Assembly: GCF_004217175.1 (NCBI RefSeq)
Contig: NZ_SHKI01000005.1
Coordinates: 248,001-312,000, forward strand
Length of the DNA stretch: 64,000 bases
Origin: Leucobacter luti
GTDB taxonomy: Bacteria > Actinomycetota > Actinomycetes > Actinomycetales > Microbacteriaceae
Direction of reading: 5' to 3'
Shown here one piece after another: positions 17,133 to 25,008 of the stretch. The position numbers and the translations under genes are program-made. The notes under the pieces are model-generated. The model was not told where the DNA came from. It made no database searches and saw only the letters and a program-made list of their open reading frames with translations. The stretch's first letter is position 1. Each line of letters opens with the position of its first letter.

Positions 17133-17159
17133 TTGATCTAGATTGTGCAATATGATCAA
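17133..17159. promoter_or_regulatory. Candidate Lrp-type operator
   Basis: TTGATC (17133-17138) and GATCAA (17154-17159) are inverted arms separated by 15 nt; between them ATTG-TG-CAAT is a second small palindrome. The patch is AT-rich in a GC-rich region and lies between the divergent MFS and Lrp-type genes, 35 nt before the regulator start. Confidence 0.45.
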
Positions 17160-17194
17160 TATCTACAGGAACTAACCCGCAGAAAGCGTGCAAA

Positions 17195-17659
17195 ATGAGT
17201 AATCTCGACGCAACAGACCGCCGCATCCTTCGCGAGCTTGACGGCGACGCGCGAATGCCGACGGCGATGATCGCGCACCGCCTCGGGCTCGCCCGTGGCA
17301 CCGTGCAGGCGCGGCTCGAAAAACTCTCCGCTGCCGGCGCGCTCCGGCTGCACAGCGCCCGGATCGCTCCTGCGGCGCTCGGCCGCCCGGTCGGCGCGAG
17401 CGTGCAGGTGGAGCTCGACCAGCACCTCATCGCGGAGGCGATCACAGCGCTCGCGAACATCCCGGAGGTACTCGAGTGCTTCGCCCCGGCCGGCAACACG
17501 GACCTCCTGCTGCGGGTGGTCGCCAAGAACCCCGACGACCTCTATCGGGTGAGCGAGGAGATTCGGCTCTGCCCCGGCATCAACCGCACCTCCACGAGCC
17601 TGTTCTTGCGCGAGGTGATCCCGTACCGAGTCACGGGGCTGCTGGCCGAGGGGGCGTAG
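17195..17659 (+). CDS. Lrp/AsnC family transcriptional regulator
   Basis: 154 residues, the family's usual size. The N-terminal helix-turn-helix (about 4-55) reads LDATDRRILRELDGDARMPTA then LARGTVQARLEKL. The C-terminal RAM domain (about 70-150) has the beta-alpha fold with LLRVVAKNPDDLY. It probably binds an amino acid and forms an octamer or dimer of dimers on DNA. ATG 17195 starts the canonical MSNLDATDRRIL sequence; the ribosome binding site is weak (AGAAAG). It is divergent from the MFS gene with a candidate operator between them, so local control of that exporter and of itself is likely. Confidence 0.88.
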   Translation: MSNLDATDRRILRELDGDARMPTAMIAHRLGLARGTVQARLEKLSAAGALRLHSARIAPAALGRPVGASVQVELDQHLIAEAITALANIPEVLECFAPAGNTDLLLRVVAKNPDDLYRVSEEIRLCPGINRTSTSLFLREVIPYRVTGLLAEGA

Positions 17660-17728
17660 CGCCCGAATGCGCGCCGCGACTGCCCGAGCACCGCGCGCAC
17701 CCGAGCCGCGCGCGGGGACAGTGCGCTG

Positions 17729-18799
17729 CTAGGCCACGCGCGAGCGGTCCACGACGCGGCCGCCGCCGAGGGTGATCCCGCGCAGGAAGCCGGTGCCCCA
17801 GCTGAGGTGCATGGTGATGAGCGTGACCGCGGTGAGTACCCGGTCGCGGATCCCGCGCTGCTCGGGGATCCGCACCACTGCGAAGAGGATTCCGAGCGCG
17901 TAGAGCGCCGCCGGCGCCAAGAGGACCGGCCACGCCGAGGCCCAGGGGAGCACGCCGACGCAGAGCAGCACGAGCGCGATCGCGCTCACGGCGAGGCCGA
18001 GCACGAGCGCGCCCGGCGCGAAGAAACGCCACGGGTTCGCGCGGCCGTAGCGGCGCACGAGCACCGCGCGCCAGGTGCCGGTCGCGAAGAACTGCCGCGA
18101 GAGATCCGCGAAGCTCGCCCGCGGCCAGTACGTGACCTTGAGCGCGGGATCGAACCACACCGTGAAGCCGGCGCGCCGGATTCGGAGGTTCAGCTCCCAG
18201 TCTTCGCCGCGCAGGATCGTCGGATCGTACCCGCCCACCGCATCGACCGCCTCGCGTCGAAACACGCCGAGGTACGCCGACTCTGCCGGGCCGGGGGTGC
18301 CGTCGCCGTGGTACGCGCCGCCGCCCAGCCCGAACGGACTGTTGTACGAGCGAGCAATCGCGCGCTGCACGTCGCCCCGCCCCGCGGCGCGCATGATGCC
18401 CCCGACGTTTGCGAGCGCCGGCACGTCGCTGCGCTGCAGCGCAGCGACGCCGCGCGCGGTGTAGTCGGGGGTGAGCTCCGAGTGTGCGTCGACGCGGATG
18501 ATCACGGGGTGAGTGCTCGCGGCGATCGCGTGGTTGAGCCCGTTCGGGATGTCGCGCTCGGGGTTTGCCACGAGCCGCACGCGCGGGTCGGCGGCCGCGA
18601 GCCGCTCGGCGATCGCCGTGCTGTCGTCGCGGGACGGCCCGAGCGCGAGCACGATCTCCTGCTCGCCGGCGTACTCCTGGGCGAGGATCGTGCGCACCGC
18701 CGATTCCAGGAACTCCGCCTCGTTGAGCACCGGCATCACGTAGCTCACAGCGGGTACGGGGGCGAGAGGGGGGAGCTGCACGAACCGATCTTCCCACAC
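17729..18799 (-). CDS. Family 2 glycosyltransferase, membrane-associated
   Basis: 356 residues. The GT-A domain (about 18-240) begins SYVMPVLNEAEFLESAV, has VDAHSEL in the DxD position (about 102) and LRGEDWELNLRIRRAG as the ED acceptor-side motif. Three hydrophobic helices follow (about 255-320), for example LVLGLAVSAIALVLLCVGVL. It likely transfers a sugar to a lipid-linked or surface acceptor at the cytoplasmic face. GTG 18799 is the first start after the divergent gene. Neighbours make or export a glycerol-phosphate-type polymer, so a role in wall teichoic acid or a similar glycopolymer is plausible. The donor sugar is unknown. Confidence 0.85.
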   Translation of the reverse strand: MWEDRFVQLPPLAPVPAVSYVMPVLNEAEFLESAVRTILAQEYAGEQEIVLALGPSRDDSTAIAERLAAADPRVRLVANPERDIPNGLNHAIAASTHPVIIRVDAHSELTPDYTARGVAALQRSDVPALANVGGIMRAAGRGDVQRAIARSYNSPFGLGGGAYHGDGTPGPAESAYLGVFRREAVDAVGGYDPTILRGEDWELNLRIRRAGFTVWFDPALKVTYWPRASFADLSRQFFATGTWRAVLVRRYGRANPWRFFAPGALVLGLAVSAIALVLLCVGVLPWASAWPVLLAPAALYALGILFAVVRIPEQRGIRDRVLTAVTLITMHLSWGTGFLRGITLGGGRVVDRSRVA

Positions 18800-18828
18800 C
18801 CGTCACGGAGATCCTGAGATGACGGCGC

Positions 18829-18834
18829 TATTCT
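18829..18834 (+). promoter_or_regulatory. -10 hexamer TATTCT, leaderless type
   Basis: TATTCT, then six G residues, then ATG at 18841. The G-run could be read as a Shine-Dalgarno-like stretch, but it abuts the ATG with no spacer. Confidence 0.5.
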
Positions 18835-18840
18835 GGGGGG

Positions 18841-20076
18841 ATGCAACTGGCGAAGGATACGAAGCGCGCGGTCCGTCTGGCGAAGCGTGTGCTGAAGGGG
18901 CGGCGCGCGTTTTTTGAGCTGCGCAGCATGCTCGAGGAGCGTGGCCCGGTGCCGGAGCAGCACTACCGCGTCGGCGTGTACTTCGCCGATAGCGACGTGA
19001 ACATCTACCAGATGCGCCAGTGGTACGCGCCGCTGCAGGAGCTCTCGAAGACGCGCCCCGTGCTCGTGCTCGCGCGCAACGCGGCCGGTGCGCGGCAGCT
19101 CATGCGCGAGAGCGGACTCGATATCGCGTTTGCGCCGAAGGTCACGGACCTCGAGCGGGTGATCGACGAGCAGCAGCTCGACGTGATCCTCTACGTGAAT
19201 CAGAACACCCGCAACTTCCAGATGATGCGCTATGGCCAGCGCTGGCACGTCTTCGTCAACCACGGCGAGAGCGACAAGATGTACATGACCAGCAACCAGC
19301 ACAAGGCGTACGACCTGGCGCTGGTGGCCGGGGACGCCGCGAAGGCAAGACTCGCGGCGGCGCTGTGGGATTTCGACGTCGAAACGCGCACGATCGCGAT
19401 CGGCCGCCCGCAGACCGATCACCTGAGCGGCGCTCCGCCGTTCATTCCGGACGACCGCACTGTCGTGTTCTACGCGCCCACCTGGGAGGGGGACCGCCCC
19501 GCCGCGAGCTACGGATCGGTTGCTTCGCACGGCGAGCGCCTCGTCGCCGCGCTCCTTGGTACCGGCCGGCACCGGGTGGTGTACCGCCCGCACCCGCGCA
19601 GCGGCGTGGTGGACCCCGAGTTTGGGGCCGCAAACGCGCGGATCATCGCGGCGATCGCGGACGCGAACCGCGCTGATCCGAGCGCGCACCACGTCTACGA
19701 TGAGTCGCCCGTGCTCGGCTGGCAGCTCAGCCTTCCAGACCTCGCGATCTGCGATATTTCAGCGATGGTCTACGACCGGCTCGCGACCGGCAAGCCGCTC
19801 ATGGTGACCCGGCCCGCGGCGCCCGAGGCCGCGGTGGACGAGGGCGGCTACCTGAGCGTGTGCGAGTGGCTTGACGTCGCTGAACTCGGCGACGCCGTGG
19901 CGGTGACCGACCGAGTGATCGGCGACGAGGCCGCGCGCGAGCGCCTGGGTACGTGGTCAACCCGCTACTTCGGGGACACCTCGCCGGGGGCGCCCACGCG
20001 GCGCTTCCACGCGGCGATCGACGAGCTGCTCGCGCGCGCTGCTGCCTGGCGCGCGCGCCAAGCAGCAGACAGCTAG
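18841..20076 (+). CDS. CDP-glycerol glycerophosphotransferase family protein
   Basis: 411 residues, matching the TagB/TagF-type family (GT-B fold). Visible landmarks are WHVFVNHGESDKMYMTSNQ in the N-terminal half, then TVVFYAPTWEGDR, VVYRPHPRSG and LAICDISAMVYDRLATGKPL in the C-terminal half, where the His and the Asp/Ser pair bind the CDP-glycerol phosphates. It would add glycerol phosphate units to a lipid-linked acceptor, as in wall teichoic acid assembly, though other CDP-polyols are possible. A basic amphipathic N-terminus (TKRAVRLAKRVLKGRRAFF) may hold it on the membrane. It lies between a GT2 gene and an ABC polymer exporter, both on the other strand. Confidence 0.85.
   Translation: MQLAKDTKRAVRLAKRVLKGRRAFFELRSMLEERGPVPEQHYRVGVYFADSDVNIYQMRQWYAPLQELSKTRPVLVLARNAAGARQLMRESGLDIAFAPKVTDLERVIDEQQLDVILYVNQNTRNFQMMRYGQRWHVFVNHGESDKMYMTSNQHKAYDLALVAGDAAKARLAAALWDFDVETRTIAIGRPQTDHLSGAPPFIPDDRTVVFYAPTWEGDRPAASYGSVASHGERLVAALLGTGRHRVVYRPHPRSGVVDPEFGAANARIIAAIADANRADPSAHHVYDESPVLGWQLSLPDLAICDISAMVYDRLATGKPLMVTRPAAPEAAVDEGGYLSVCEWLDVAELGDAVAVTDRVIGDEAARERLGTWSTRYFGDTSPGAPTRRFHAAIDELLARAAAWRARQAADS
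20039..20068 (+). terminator. Hairpin overlapping the 3' end of the transferase gene
   Basis: CTGCTG (20039-20044) pairs with CAGCAG (20063-20068), and TGGCG (20047-20051) with CGCCA (20056-20060), with a small internal loop. It sits in the last codons, 40 nt before the converging exporter gene. Confidence 0.45.
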
Positions 20077-20109
20077 CGAGATTCTCGGAGTCGTGCCCGC
20101 AGCCGGCGC

Positions 20110-20880
20110 CTAATCGACCGGGTGGTCTGCGGCGTAGCGATCGAGCACGTCGTCGATCGGGCCGTCGAGTACGAGGCGGCCGCCGTTGAGGTAGAGGCCG
20201 CGCGTGCAGAATCGCCGCAGGTCTCGCTCGTTGTGCGATACCAGGAAGAGGGTCTTGCCCTCCGCGAGCAGTTCGTCGATCCGCCGGTAGCACTTCGCGC
20301 GGAACGCCTTGTCGCCCACCGCGAGCACCTCGTCGACGAGCAGCACGGGCTCGTCGAGTTGCGAGATCACCGAGAACGCGACGCGCACCTTCATCCCGCT
20401 CGACAGGTGCTTGAACGGGGTGTCGATCACGTCGGCGGCGCCCGCGAACTCGATGATCGAGTCGAAGCGAGCTGCGATTTCGCGCTTGGTGAGCCCGTGC
20501 AGGCCGGCGGTGAGGTGCACATTGTCGCGCACGGTGAGGTCGCCAACGAAGCCGCCGGTGATCTCGATCAGCGGGGCGACCCCACCGCCCACGGAGACGC
20601 GGCCCTCATCGGGGAACAGCACGCGCGCGACGAGCTTCAGTAGCGTCGACTTGCCTTGCCCGTTGCGGCCCACCACGCCGATCGCTTCGCCGGGGCGCAC
20701 GGTAAACGAGACGTCGCGCAGCGCCCAGAACTCGCCCCGGCGCGTGCGCCGCGCGCGGCCCGCGAACAGGTCCTTGAAGCTGCGGCGCGAGCCCCGGTTG
20801 CGGCGGAACCGCACCCCGAGCCCCTCGGCTGAGATGAGCGCGGCCGCCGTCTGCGTGTCGCCCTGCACTGAATCCGTCAC
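20110..20880 (-). CDS. ABC polysaccharide/teichoic acid exporter ATPase (Wzt/TagH type)
   Basis: 256 residues. It has the short N-terminal extension typical of TagH/RfbB-type ATPases (VRFRRNRGSRRSFKDL), Walker A VGRNGQGKSTLL, the variant signature HLSSGMKVRVAFSV and Walker B VLLVDEVLAVGD, which are hallmarks of this exporter class. There is no C-terminal carbohydrate-binding domain. I start it at GTG 20880, one base after the permease stop, because AAGGAG lies 8 nt upstream inside the permease end; the frame is open 8 codons more. Together with the permease it would flip a lipid-linked polymer, probably the one built by the neighbouring transferases, across the membrane. Confidence 0.9.
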   Translation of the reverse strand: MTDSVQGDTQTAAALISAEGLGVRFRRNRGSRRSFKDLFAGRARRTRRGEFWALRDVSFTVRPGEAIGVVGRNGQGKSTLLKLVARVLFPDEGRVSVGGGVAPLIEITGGFVGDLTVRDNVHLTAGLHGLTKREIAARFDSIIEFAGAADVIDTPFKHLSSGMKVRVAFSVISQLDEPVLLVDEVLAVGDKAFRAKCYRRIDELLAEGKTLFLVSHNERDLRRFCTRGLYLNGGRLVLDGPIDDVLDRYAADHPVD

Positions 20881-20881
20881 G

Positions 20882-21703
20882 TTACAGCTCCTTGAGAACG
20901 CCACCGATGGCGCGTTTGAATACGAACACGCCGAGGGCGAGGAACACGAGCGTCATCCCGCCCGACGCCGCGACCAGGGCCCAGTCAAGCTGGTCCGGGA
21001 AGAAACCCGCGCGGAACAGCGCGAAGATGCCCGAGAGCGGGTTCAACCAGGCGAGCGGCTGCGCGAACTCGGGCAGGTCGGCCGCACCGTAGATGATGGG
21101 TGAGGCGTAGAACGCGACGCGAAGAATCAGCTTCACGGCGCGCTCCAGGTCGCGGAAGAACACCACGAGCGGGGCGACCAGCAGCCCGATCCCGAGGGTC
21201 AGCGCGGCCAGCATCACGACGGCGAGCGGGAAGAAGACGAGCTCCCAGCCCACCTGCGCGCCTGAGAACACTGCAAACAGGACGAGCACGGGCAGGCTCA
21301 GGACAAACTCGATGCCCTTCGACGCCACGATCCTGCCCACCCAGATCCAGTGGGGGAGCGCAACCGACCTGACCAACCGCACGTCGCGCAAAAATGCGCG
21401 CGTGGAGTCCGAGACCGCGCCGTTGAACCACACCCACGGCAGCAGCGCCGTGAGGAGGAAGACGATGTATGGCGTCTCACCGACCGAGCGGGTGAACACC
21501 TGGGTGAAGATGAACCAGTAGATCAGGCTCATCAGGAGGGGATCGAGGATCGACCAGAGATACCCGAGGAGCGACGTCGAGTACCGCACCTTCAGATCAC
21601 GGCGGGTAAGGAGCCACAGGGAGGACCACGGATTCGAGCGCGGTGGTCTGGGAACAAATGTCACACCGCTATTCTGCCGGTTTCTGTGTTTCTCGGCGCG
21701 CAT
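20882..21703 (-). CDS. ABC polysaccharide/teichoic acid exporter permease (Wzm/TagG type)
   Basis: 273 residues from ATG 21703. The N-terminal amphipathic segment WSSLWLLTRRDLKVRYSTSLLGYLWSILDPLL is the signature of ABC-2 polymer permeases, followed by six helices and the conserved NPLSGIFALFRAGFF near the end. A GTG at 21664 is an alternative start with no better ribosome binding site. It shares the 21704-21738 gap with a divergent exporter gene. It is the first gene of a two-gene unit with the ATPase. The substrate is inferred from context to be a glycerol-phosphate or related surface polymer. Confidence 0.88.
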   Translation of the reverse strand: MRAEKHRNRQNSGVTFVPRPPRSNPWSSLWLLTRRDLKVRYSTSLLGYLWSILDPLLMSLIYWFIFTQVFTRSVGETPYIVFLLTALLPWVWFNGAVSDSTRAFLRDVRLVRSVALPHWIWVGRIVASKGIEFVLSLPVLVLFAVFSGAQVGWELVFFPLAVVMLAALTLGIGLLVAPLVVFFRDLERAVKLILRVAFYASPIIYGAADLPEFAQPLAWLNPLSGIFALFRAGFFPDQLDWALVAASGGMTLVFLALGVFVFKRAIGGVLKEL

Positions 21704-21726
21704 GCGCCTGGCGCGCGAGTATTTGA

Positions 21727-21732
21727 TAAATT
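21727..21732 (+). promoter_or_regulatory. -10 hexamer TAAATT, leaderless type
   Basis: TAAATT, then GGAGAC (6 nt), then GTG at 21739. The GGAG is too close to the GTG (2 nt) to serve as a normal ribosome binding site, which favours a leaderless start. Confidence 0.55.
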
Positions 21733-21738
21733 GGAGAC

Positions 21739-23037
21739 GTGCCGTCCGTAACCCCCTCCGCCGTGCCCGCTTCCGAGCCAGAAGAGAGCTCGACGTCGAG
21801 CGTCCCGGTTTTCGAGGGGGATTCCGCCGCAGCGCCAAGCGGCGCACCCCGCGTTCGCCCGAGCCGCGCCGCCGGCGCTCCTGTCCCGCCGCCCGCCGTG
21901 CCTCCTGTGCCCCCCGCGCCGCCCGCCGAACCGTCCGCGCCGCCCGCCCACTCTGAGGTGCCGAGCGCCGCGCCCGCGGCCCCCGCGGCCGCCCCGGTGG
22001 CCGCGCCGGTCCCGGCTCAGCCTGCGGTGCCGGCCCAGGCCGCCGCGCCGGTTCCGCCCGTCTCCGCGCCCACGCAGCCAGAGACCCCCGCACGCGAGGC
22101 AGTGCCCGCACGCGAGGCAGTGCCCGCACGCGAGGAGGCGCCCGCTCGCGAGGCGGCTCCCGCCCGCGAGGCAGCGCCGGCCCAGTCCGCGAGCCCGCGC
22201 ACTGGCCGCATTCAGGTGCCCGTGCCCTCCGTGGTTCGCGCCCGCGAGCGTGGCCGCATCGCGGAGCAGAACCCGGTTGTGCTCCGCACCGAGATGCTCA
22301 CGAAGACCTACGGTTCGCTCATCGCAGCGAACGAGGTCTCGGTTGACGTGCACGCGGGTTCGTTCACGGGCATCGTCGGCCCCAACGGCGCGGGAAAGAC
22401 CACCACGCTCTCGATGATCAGCGGTCTGCTCCGCCCCACCTCCGGTCGCGTGACGGTGAGCGGTGTTGACGTGTGGACCGACGGGCCCGCCGCGAAGCGC
22501 CTCATTGGTTCGTTGCCCGACCGCCTGCGGCTCTTCGATCGCCTCACCGGCGCACAGCTGCTCTATTACTCGGGCGTGCTGCACGGGGTGGACGCTGCCG
22601 CGGTCGCCCAGCGGTCATCCGAGCTGGCGGTCGCGTTCGGCCTCGAATCGGCGCTCGGGCGGCTGGTATCCGACTACTCGGCTGGCATGCAGAAGAAGAT
22701 CGCGCTCGCGTGTGCAATGATCCACGCGCCCGAGGTGCTGGTGCTCGACGAGCCGTTCGAAACCATCGACCCCGTATCCGCGGCGAACGTCACCGAGATT
22801 CTTGAGAAGTATGTCGCTGGCGGCGGCAGCGTGGTCATGTCGAGCCACAGCCTCGACCTGATCCAGCGGGTCTGCGACCACGTGTCGATCATCGTCGACG
22901 GCAGCGTGATCGCCCAGGGCACCGTTGACGCGGTGCGCGACGGACTTAGCCTGGAGGAGCGCTTCACGAAGCTCACCGGCATGAGCGACACACAGAAGGG
23001 CCTCGAATGGCTGCACGGCTCCTCCGAATCCGAGTAG
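21739..23037 (+). CDS. ABC-2 exporter ATPase with long Pro/Ala N-terminal extension
   Basis: 432 residues. The first 175 are low-complexity: Pro/Ala-rich, then a run of PAREA/PAREE pentapeptides (about 115-150). The ABC domain (about 183-400) has IVGPNGAGKTTTL, a variant signature DYSAGMQKKIALACAM and VLVLDEPFETIDP. The catalytic Glu and the H-loop His (MSSHSLDL) are present. It should power the membrane protein encoded immediately downstream (31-nt overlap). The N-terminal extension is unusual for this family and could tether the ATPase to a partner. Start GTG 21739 is supported by the -10 spacing, but a start near the ABC domain cannot be excluded. Confidence 0.8.
   Translation: MPSVTPSAVPASEPEESSTSSVPVFEGDSAAAPSGAPRVRPSRAAGAPVPPPAVPPVPPAPPAEPSAPPAHSEVPSAAPAAPAAAPVAAPVPAQPAVPAQAAAPVPPVSAPTQPETPAREAVPAREAVPAREEAPAREAAPAREAAPAQSASPRTGRIQVPVPSVVRARERGRIAEQNPVVLRTEMLTKTYGSLIAANEVSVDVHAGSFTGIVGPNGAGKTTTLSMISGLLRPTSGRVTVSGVDVWTDGPAAKRLIGSLPDRLRLFDRLTGAQLLYYSGVLHGVDAAAVAQRSSELAVAFGLESALGRLVSDYSAGMQKKIALACAMIHAPEVLVLDEPFETIDPVSAANVTEILEKYVAGGGSVVMSSHSLDLIQRVCDHVSIIVDGSVIAQGTVDAVRDGLSLEERFTKLTGMSDTQKGLEWLHGSSESE
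22088..22185 (+). repeat. 15-bp coding repeats (PAREA units)
   Basis: About six units of the type CCCGCACGCGAGGCA encode consecutive PAREA-like pentapeptides in the ATPase N-terminal extension; two neighbouring units are identical at 18 bp. Confidence 0.8.
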
Positions 23038-24572
23038 CGCTGCTCGGCGGCGCGTTTCGGGGATCGTTCGGCAGGGGACTGCGCACCTCGATCCTGTTCG
23101 TGCTGCTCGCGGCGCTCGCGGTGCTCGCCGCAGCGCTTCCGGTCTGGCTGATCGACGCGCCGTCCGAGCGCGCGATCATCGACGTCTGCCTGGGCTCGAT
23201 CGTGCTCGTGGCGGTGTTCTTCGTGCCGTTCTTCGCGAACCGCGGTCACCTCGAACCGCGGCAGTTCGCGCAGTTCCCGGCTCGCCCCGGGGCTGTCGGC
23301 GCAGCGCTGCTCACCACAACGGTCGTGAGCTGGCCGTTCTTCCTGCTCCTCGTGTGGCTGATCGCGCTGCGTGTGCTCCGGCCCGAGTGGGCTGAGCCCG
23401 GCTGGCTCGCCCCCGTCACGCTCGCGCTGGTCGCGGTGTTCGCGGTGACCGCGGCGCGCGTCACCTCGGCGCTCTCGAAGCTGCTGCTGGGTGAGCGATA
23501 TGAGGGCCTCATGCGCACCATCGGTGCCGTGCTCCTGGTCGCTGCGCTGCCGCTCGCGGTGTTCGCGATTGCCGCGACGCTCGGAACTGACGGCCTCGGC
23601 GCCGCTGCGGACTTCGCCGACGTGCTGGCGCTGACGCCGTTCGGTGCCCCGTTCGCGGCGCTCGGCGCCGCGGCAGACCCTGCGGCGGGGATGCTGCACC
23701 TCGGGATCCTCGCTGCGGCGATTGCGGTCCTGCTCCTGGTCTGGTCGATCGTTGTGAACGTTTCGCTGAGCCGCGTGGAGCGGCCGCTCGAGGTCGGAGT
23801 GGCCCGCAGCGGCCTCGGCTGGTTTGAGCGGTTGCCGGCTCGCCCGGCCCCCGCGATCTCCGCGCGACTGCTGACCTACTGGGCGCGCGACCCCCGCTAC
23901 CGCGTTGCCCTGTTCGCGATCCCGATCGCGCCGATCGTCATGCTCGTCGCCTTCTGGGTGGCCGGGGCTCCGCTTGGTCCGCTCGCGCTCGTGCCGCTCC
24001 CGGTGATCCTGCTGCTGCTCGGCTGGTCGCAGCACAACGACGTTGCCATGGACTCAACCGCCATCTGGGAACACGTCGCCAGCGGCACGAGGGGCGGCGC
24101 AGACCGCGCCGGTCGGCTCGCGCCCGTGCTGCTGCTCGGTGTGCCGCTCGCGCTCATCGGCTCCAGCATCACGGTCACGGTCGCTGGTGACTGGCGCGTG
24201 TTGCCCGCGGTGATCGGCATGAACCTGGGCGTGCTGCTCGTCGCGAGCGCGGTTGCGAGCGTCTTCTCGGTGCTCATGCCGTACCCGGCCACTCGGCCGG
24301 GGGACAGCCCCTTCGTGCAACCGCAGTGGTCGGGTTCCGGATCTGGCCTTGCCCAGACGCTCTCCATGGTCGTGACGCTCGTGCTCGCGGTGCCCCCAGT
24401 GTGGTTCTCGATCTCCGCGATTGTCGACGTTGAGTTTGCCGGAAATGTTTGGGCGCTGCTGTTCGGGGCGAGCTACGGCCTCCTCGCGCTCGCGCTCGGC
24501 GTGTTTGTTGGGGGGCGGATCTTCGACCGGTCCGGTCCCGAGCTCATCGGTGTCACGCAGGTCTACGACTAG
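23007..24572 (+). CDS. ABC-2 exporter membrane protein
   Basis: 521 residues with about 12 predicted membrane helices (for example SILFVLLAALAVLAAALPVWL near residue 30, and helices up to about 510). No soluble domain of note is present. It overlaps the ATPase gene by 31 nt in a different frame, indicating tight coupling. Such large ABC-2 permeases in actinobacteria usually export lipids, drugs or peptides; nothing in the sequence tells which. The start ATG 23007 is the first in frame. It is followed within 75 nt by the DUF3039 gene, which has its own leaderless-type promoter. Confidence 0.8.
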   Translation: MAARLLRIRVALLGGAFRGSFGRGLRTSILFVLLAALAVLAAALPVWLIDAPSERAIIDVCLGSIVLVAVFFVPFFANRGHLEPRQFAQFPARPGAVGAALLTTTVVSWPFFLLLVWLIALRVLRPEWAEPGWLAPVTLALVAVFAVTAARVTSALSKLLLGERYEGLMRTIGAVLLVAALPLAVFAIAATLGTDGLGAAADFADVLALTPFGAPFAALGAAADPAAGMLHLGILAAAIAVLLLVWSIVVNVSLSRVERPLEVGVARSGLGWFERLPARPAPAISARLLTYWARDPRYRVALFAIPIAPIVMLVAFWVAGAPLGPLALVPLPVILLLLGWSQHNDVAMDSTAIWEHVASGTRGGADRAGRLAPVLLLGVPLALIGSSITVTVAGDWRVLPAVIGMNLGVLLVASAVASVFSVLMPYPATRPGDSPFVQPQWSGSGSGLAQTLSMVVTLVLAVPPVWFSISAIVDVEFAGNVWALLFGASYGLLALALGVFVGGRIFDRSGPELIGVTQVYD

Positions 24573-24633
24573 GCCGACTGCGGCGCGGTTCGCCGACGGC
24601 GGACCCGGGCTGTGCGGATTCGCCGAACGGGTT

Positions 24634-24639
24634 TAGAAT
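24634..24639 (+). promoter_or_regulatory. -10 hexamer TAGAAT, leaderless type
   Basis: TAGAAT, then TGGGTC (6 nt), then ATG at 24646. The same hexamer with the same spacing precedes ligA (53797). Confidence 0.6.
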
Positions 24640-24645
24640 TGGGTC

Positions 24646-24930
24646 ATGGGATTCTTTACACGCGGTGACTCGGACGGTTCTGGGAGCCCAGCTGGCGGCA
24701 CTGATGTGCTCGACCGCGAGCTCGAGAAGCTGCTTGAAGACGCACAGATTGAGGACGGCGACCACGAGCGCTTCTCGCACTACGTGCCGAAGGACAAGAT
24801 TATGGAGTCGGCGCTCAGCGGTAAGCCCGTGCGCGCACTCTGCGGCAAGAAGTGGACCCCCTCGCGCGATCCCGAGAAGTTCCCGGTCTGCCCCGACTGC
24901 AAGCGCGTCTACGAGCGCATGAAGAAGTAG
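24646..24930 (+). CDS. DUF3039 family protein
   Basis: 94 residues, a small actinobacterial family of unknown function. The N-terminal 25 residues are Gly/Ser-rich. The conserved part contains HYVPKDKIMESALSGKPVRALCGKKW and then CPDCKRVYERM, so Cys residues near 65 and 83-86 may form a zinc knuckle. No membrane segment. ATG 24646 begins the usual MGFFTRG sequence, 6 nt after TAGAAT. It ends just before a 29-bp perfect hairpin shared with the converging pncB-type gene. I can offer no function beyond possible nucleic-acid or protein binding through the zinc site. Confidence 0.85.
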   Translation: MGFFTRGDSDGSGSPAGGTDVLDRELEKLLEDAQIEDGDHERFSHYVPKDKIMESALSGKPVRALCGKKWTPSRDPEKFPVCPDCKRVYERMKK

Positions 24931-24942
24931 CCGAAACACTGC

Positions 24943-25004
24943 ACCGCACGCAGAACTGCCGTGGCCCCGCGCTCTCGCGGGGCCACGGCAGTTCTGCGTG
25001 CGGT
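24943..25004. terminator. 29-bp perfect inverted repeat, bidirectional terminator
   Basis: 24943-24971 and 24976-25004 are exact inverted repeats around the loop CTCT. It lies 13 nt after the DUF3039 stop and 5 nt after the stop of the converging nicotinate phosphoribosyltransferase gene. Confidence 0.85.
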
Positions 25005-25008
25005 CTGG

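Noticed and set aside
20040-20110. Possible small gene in the gap between converging surface-polymer genes
   Set aside because: Only 33 nt lie between the stops; the sequence forms a hairpin and is better explained as a terminator.
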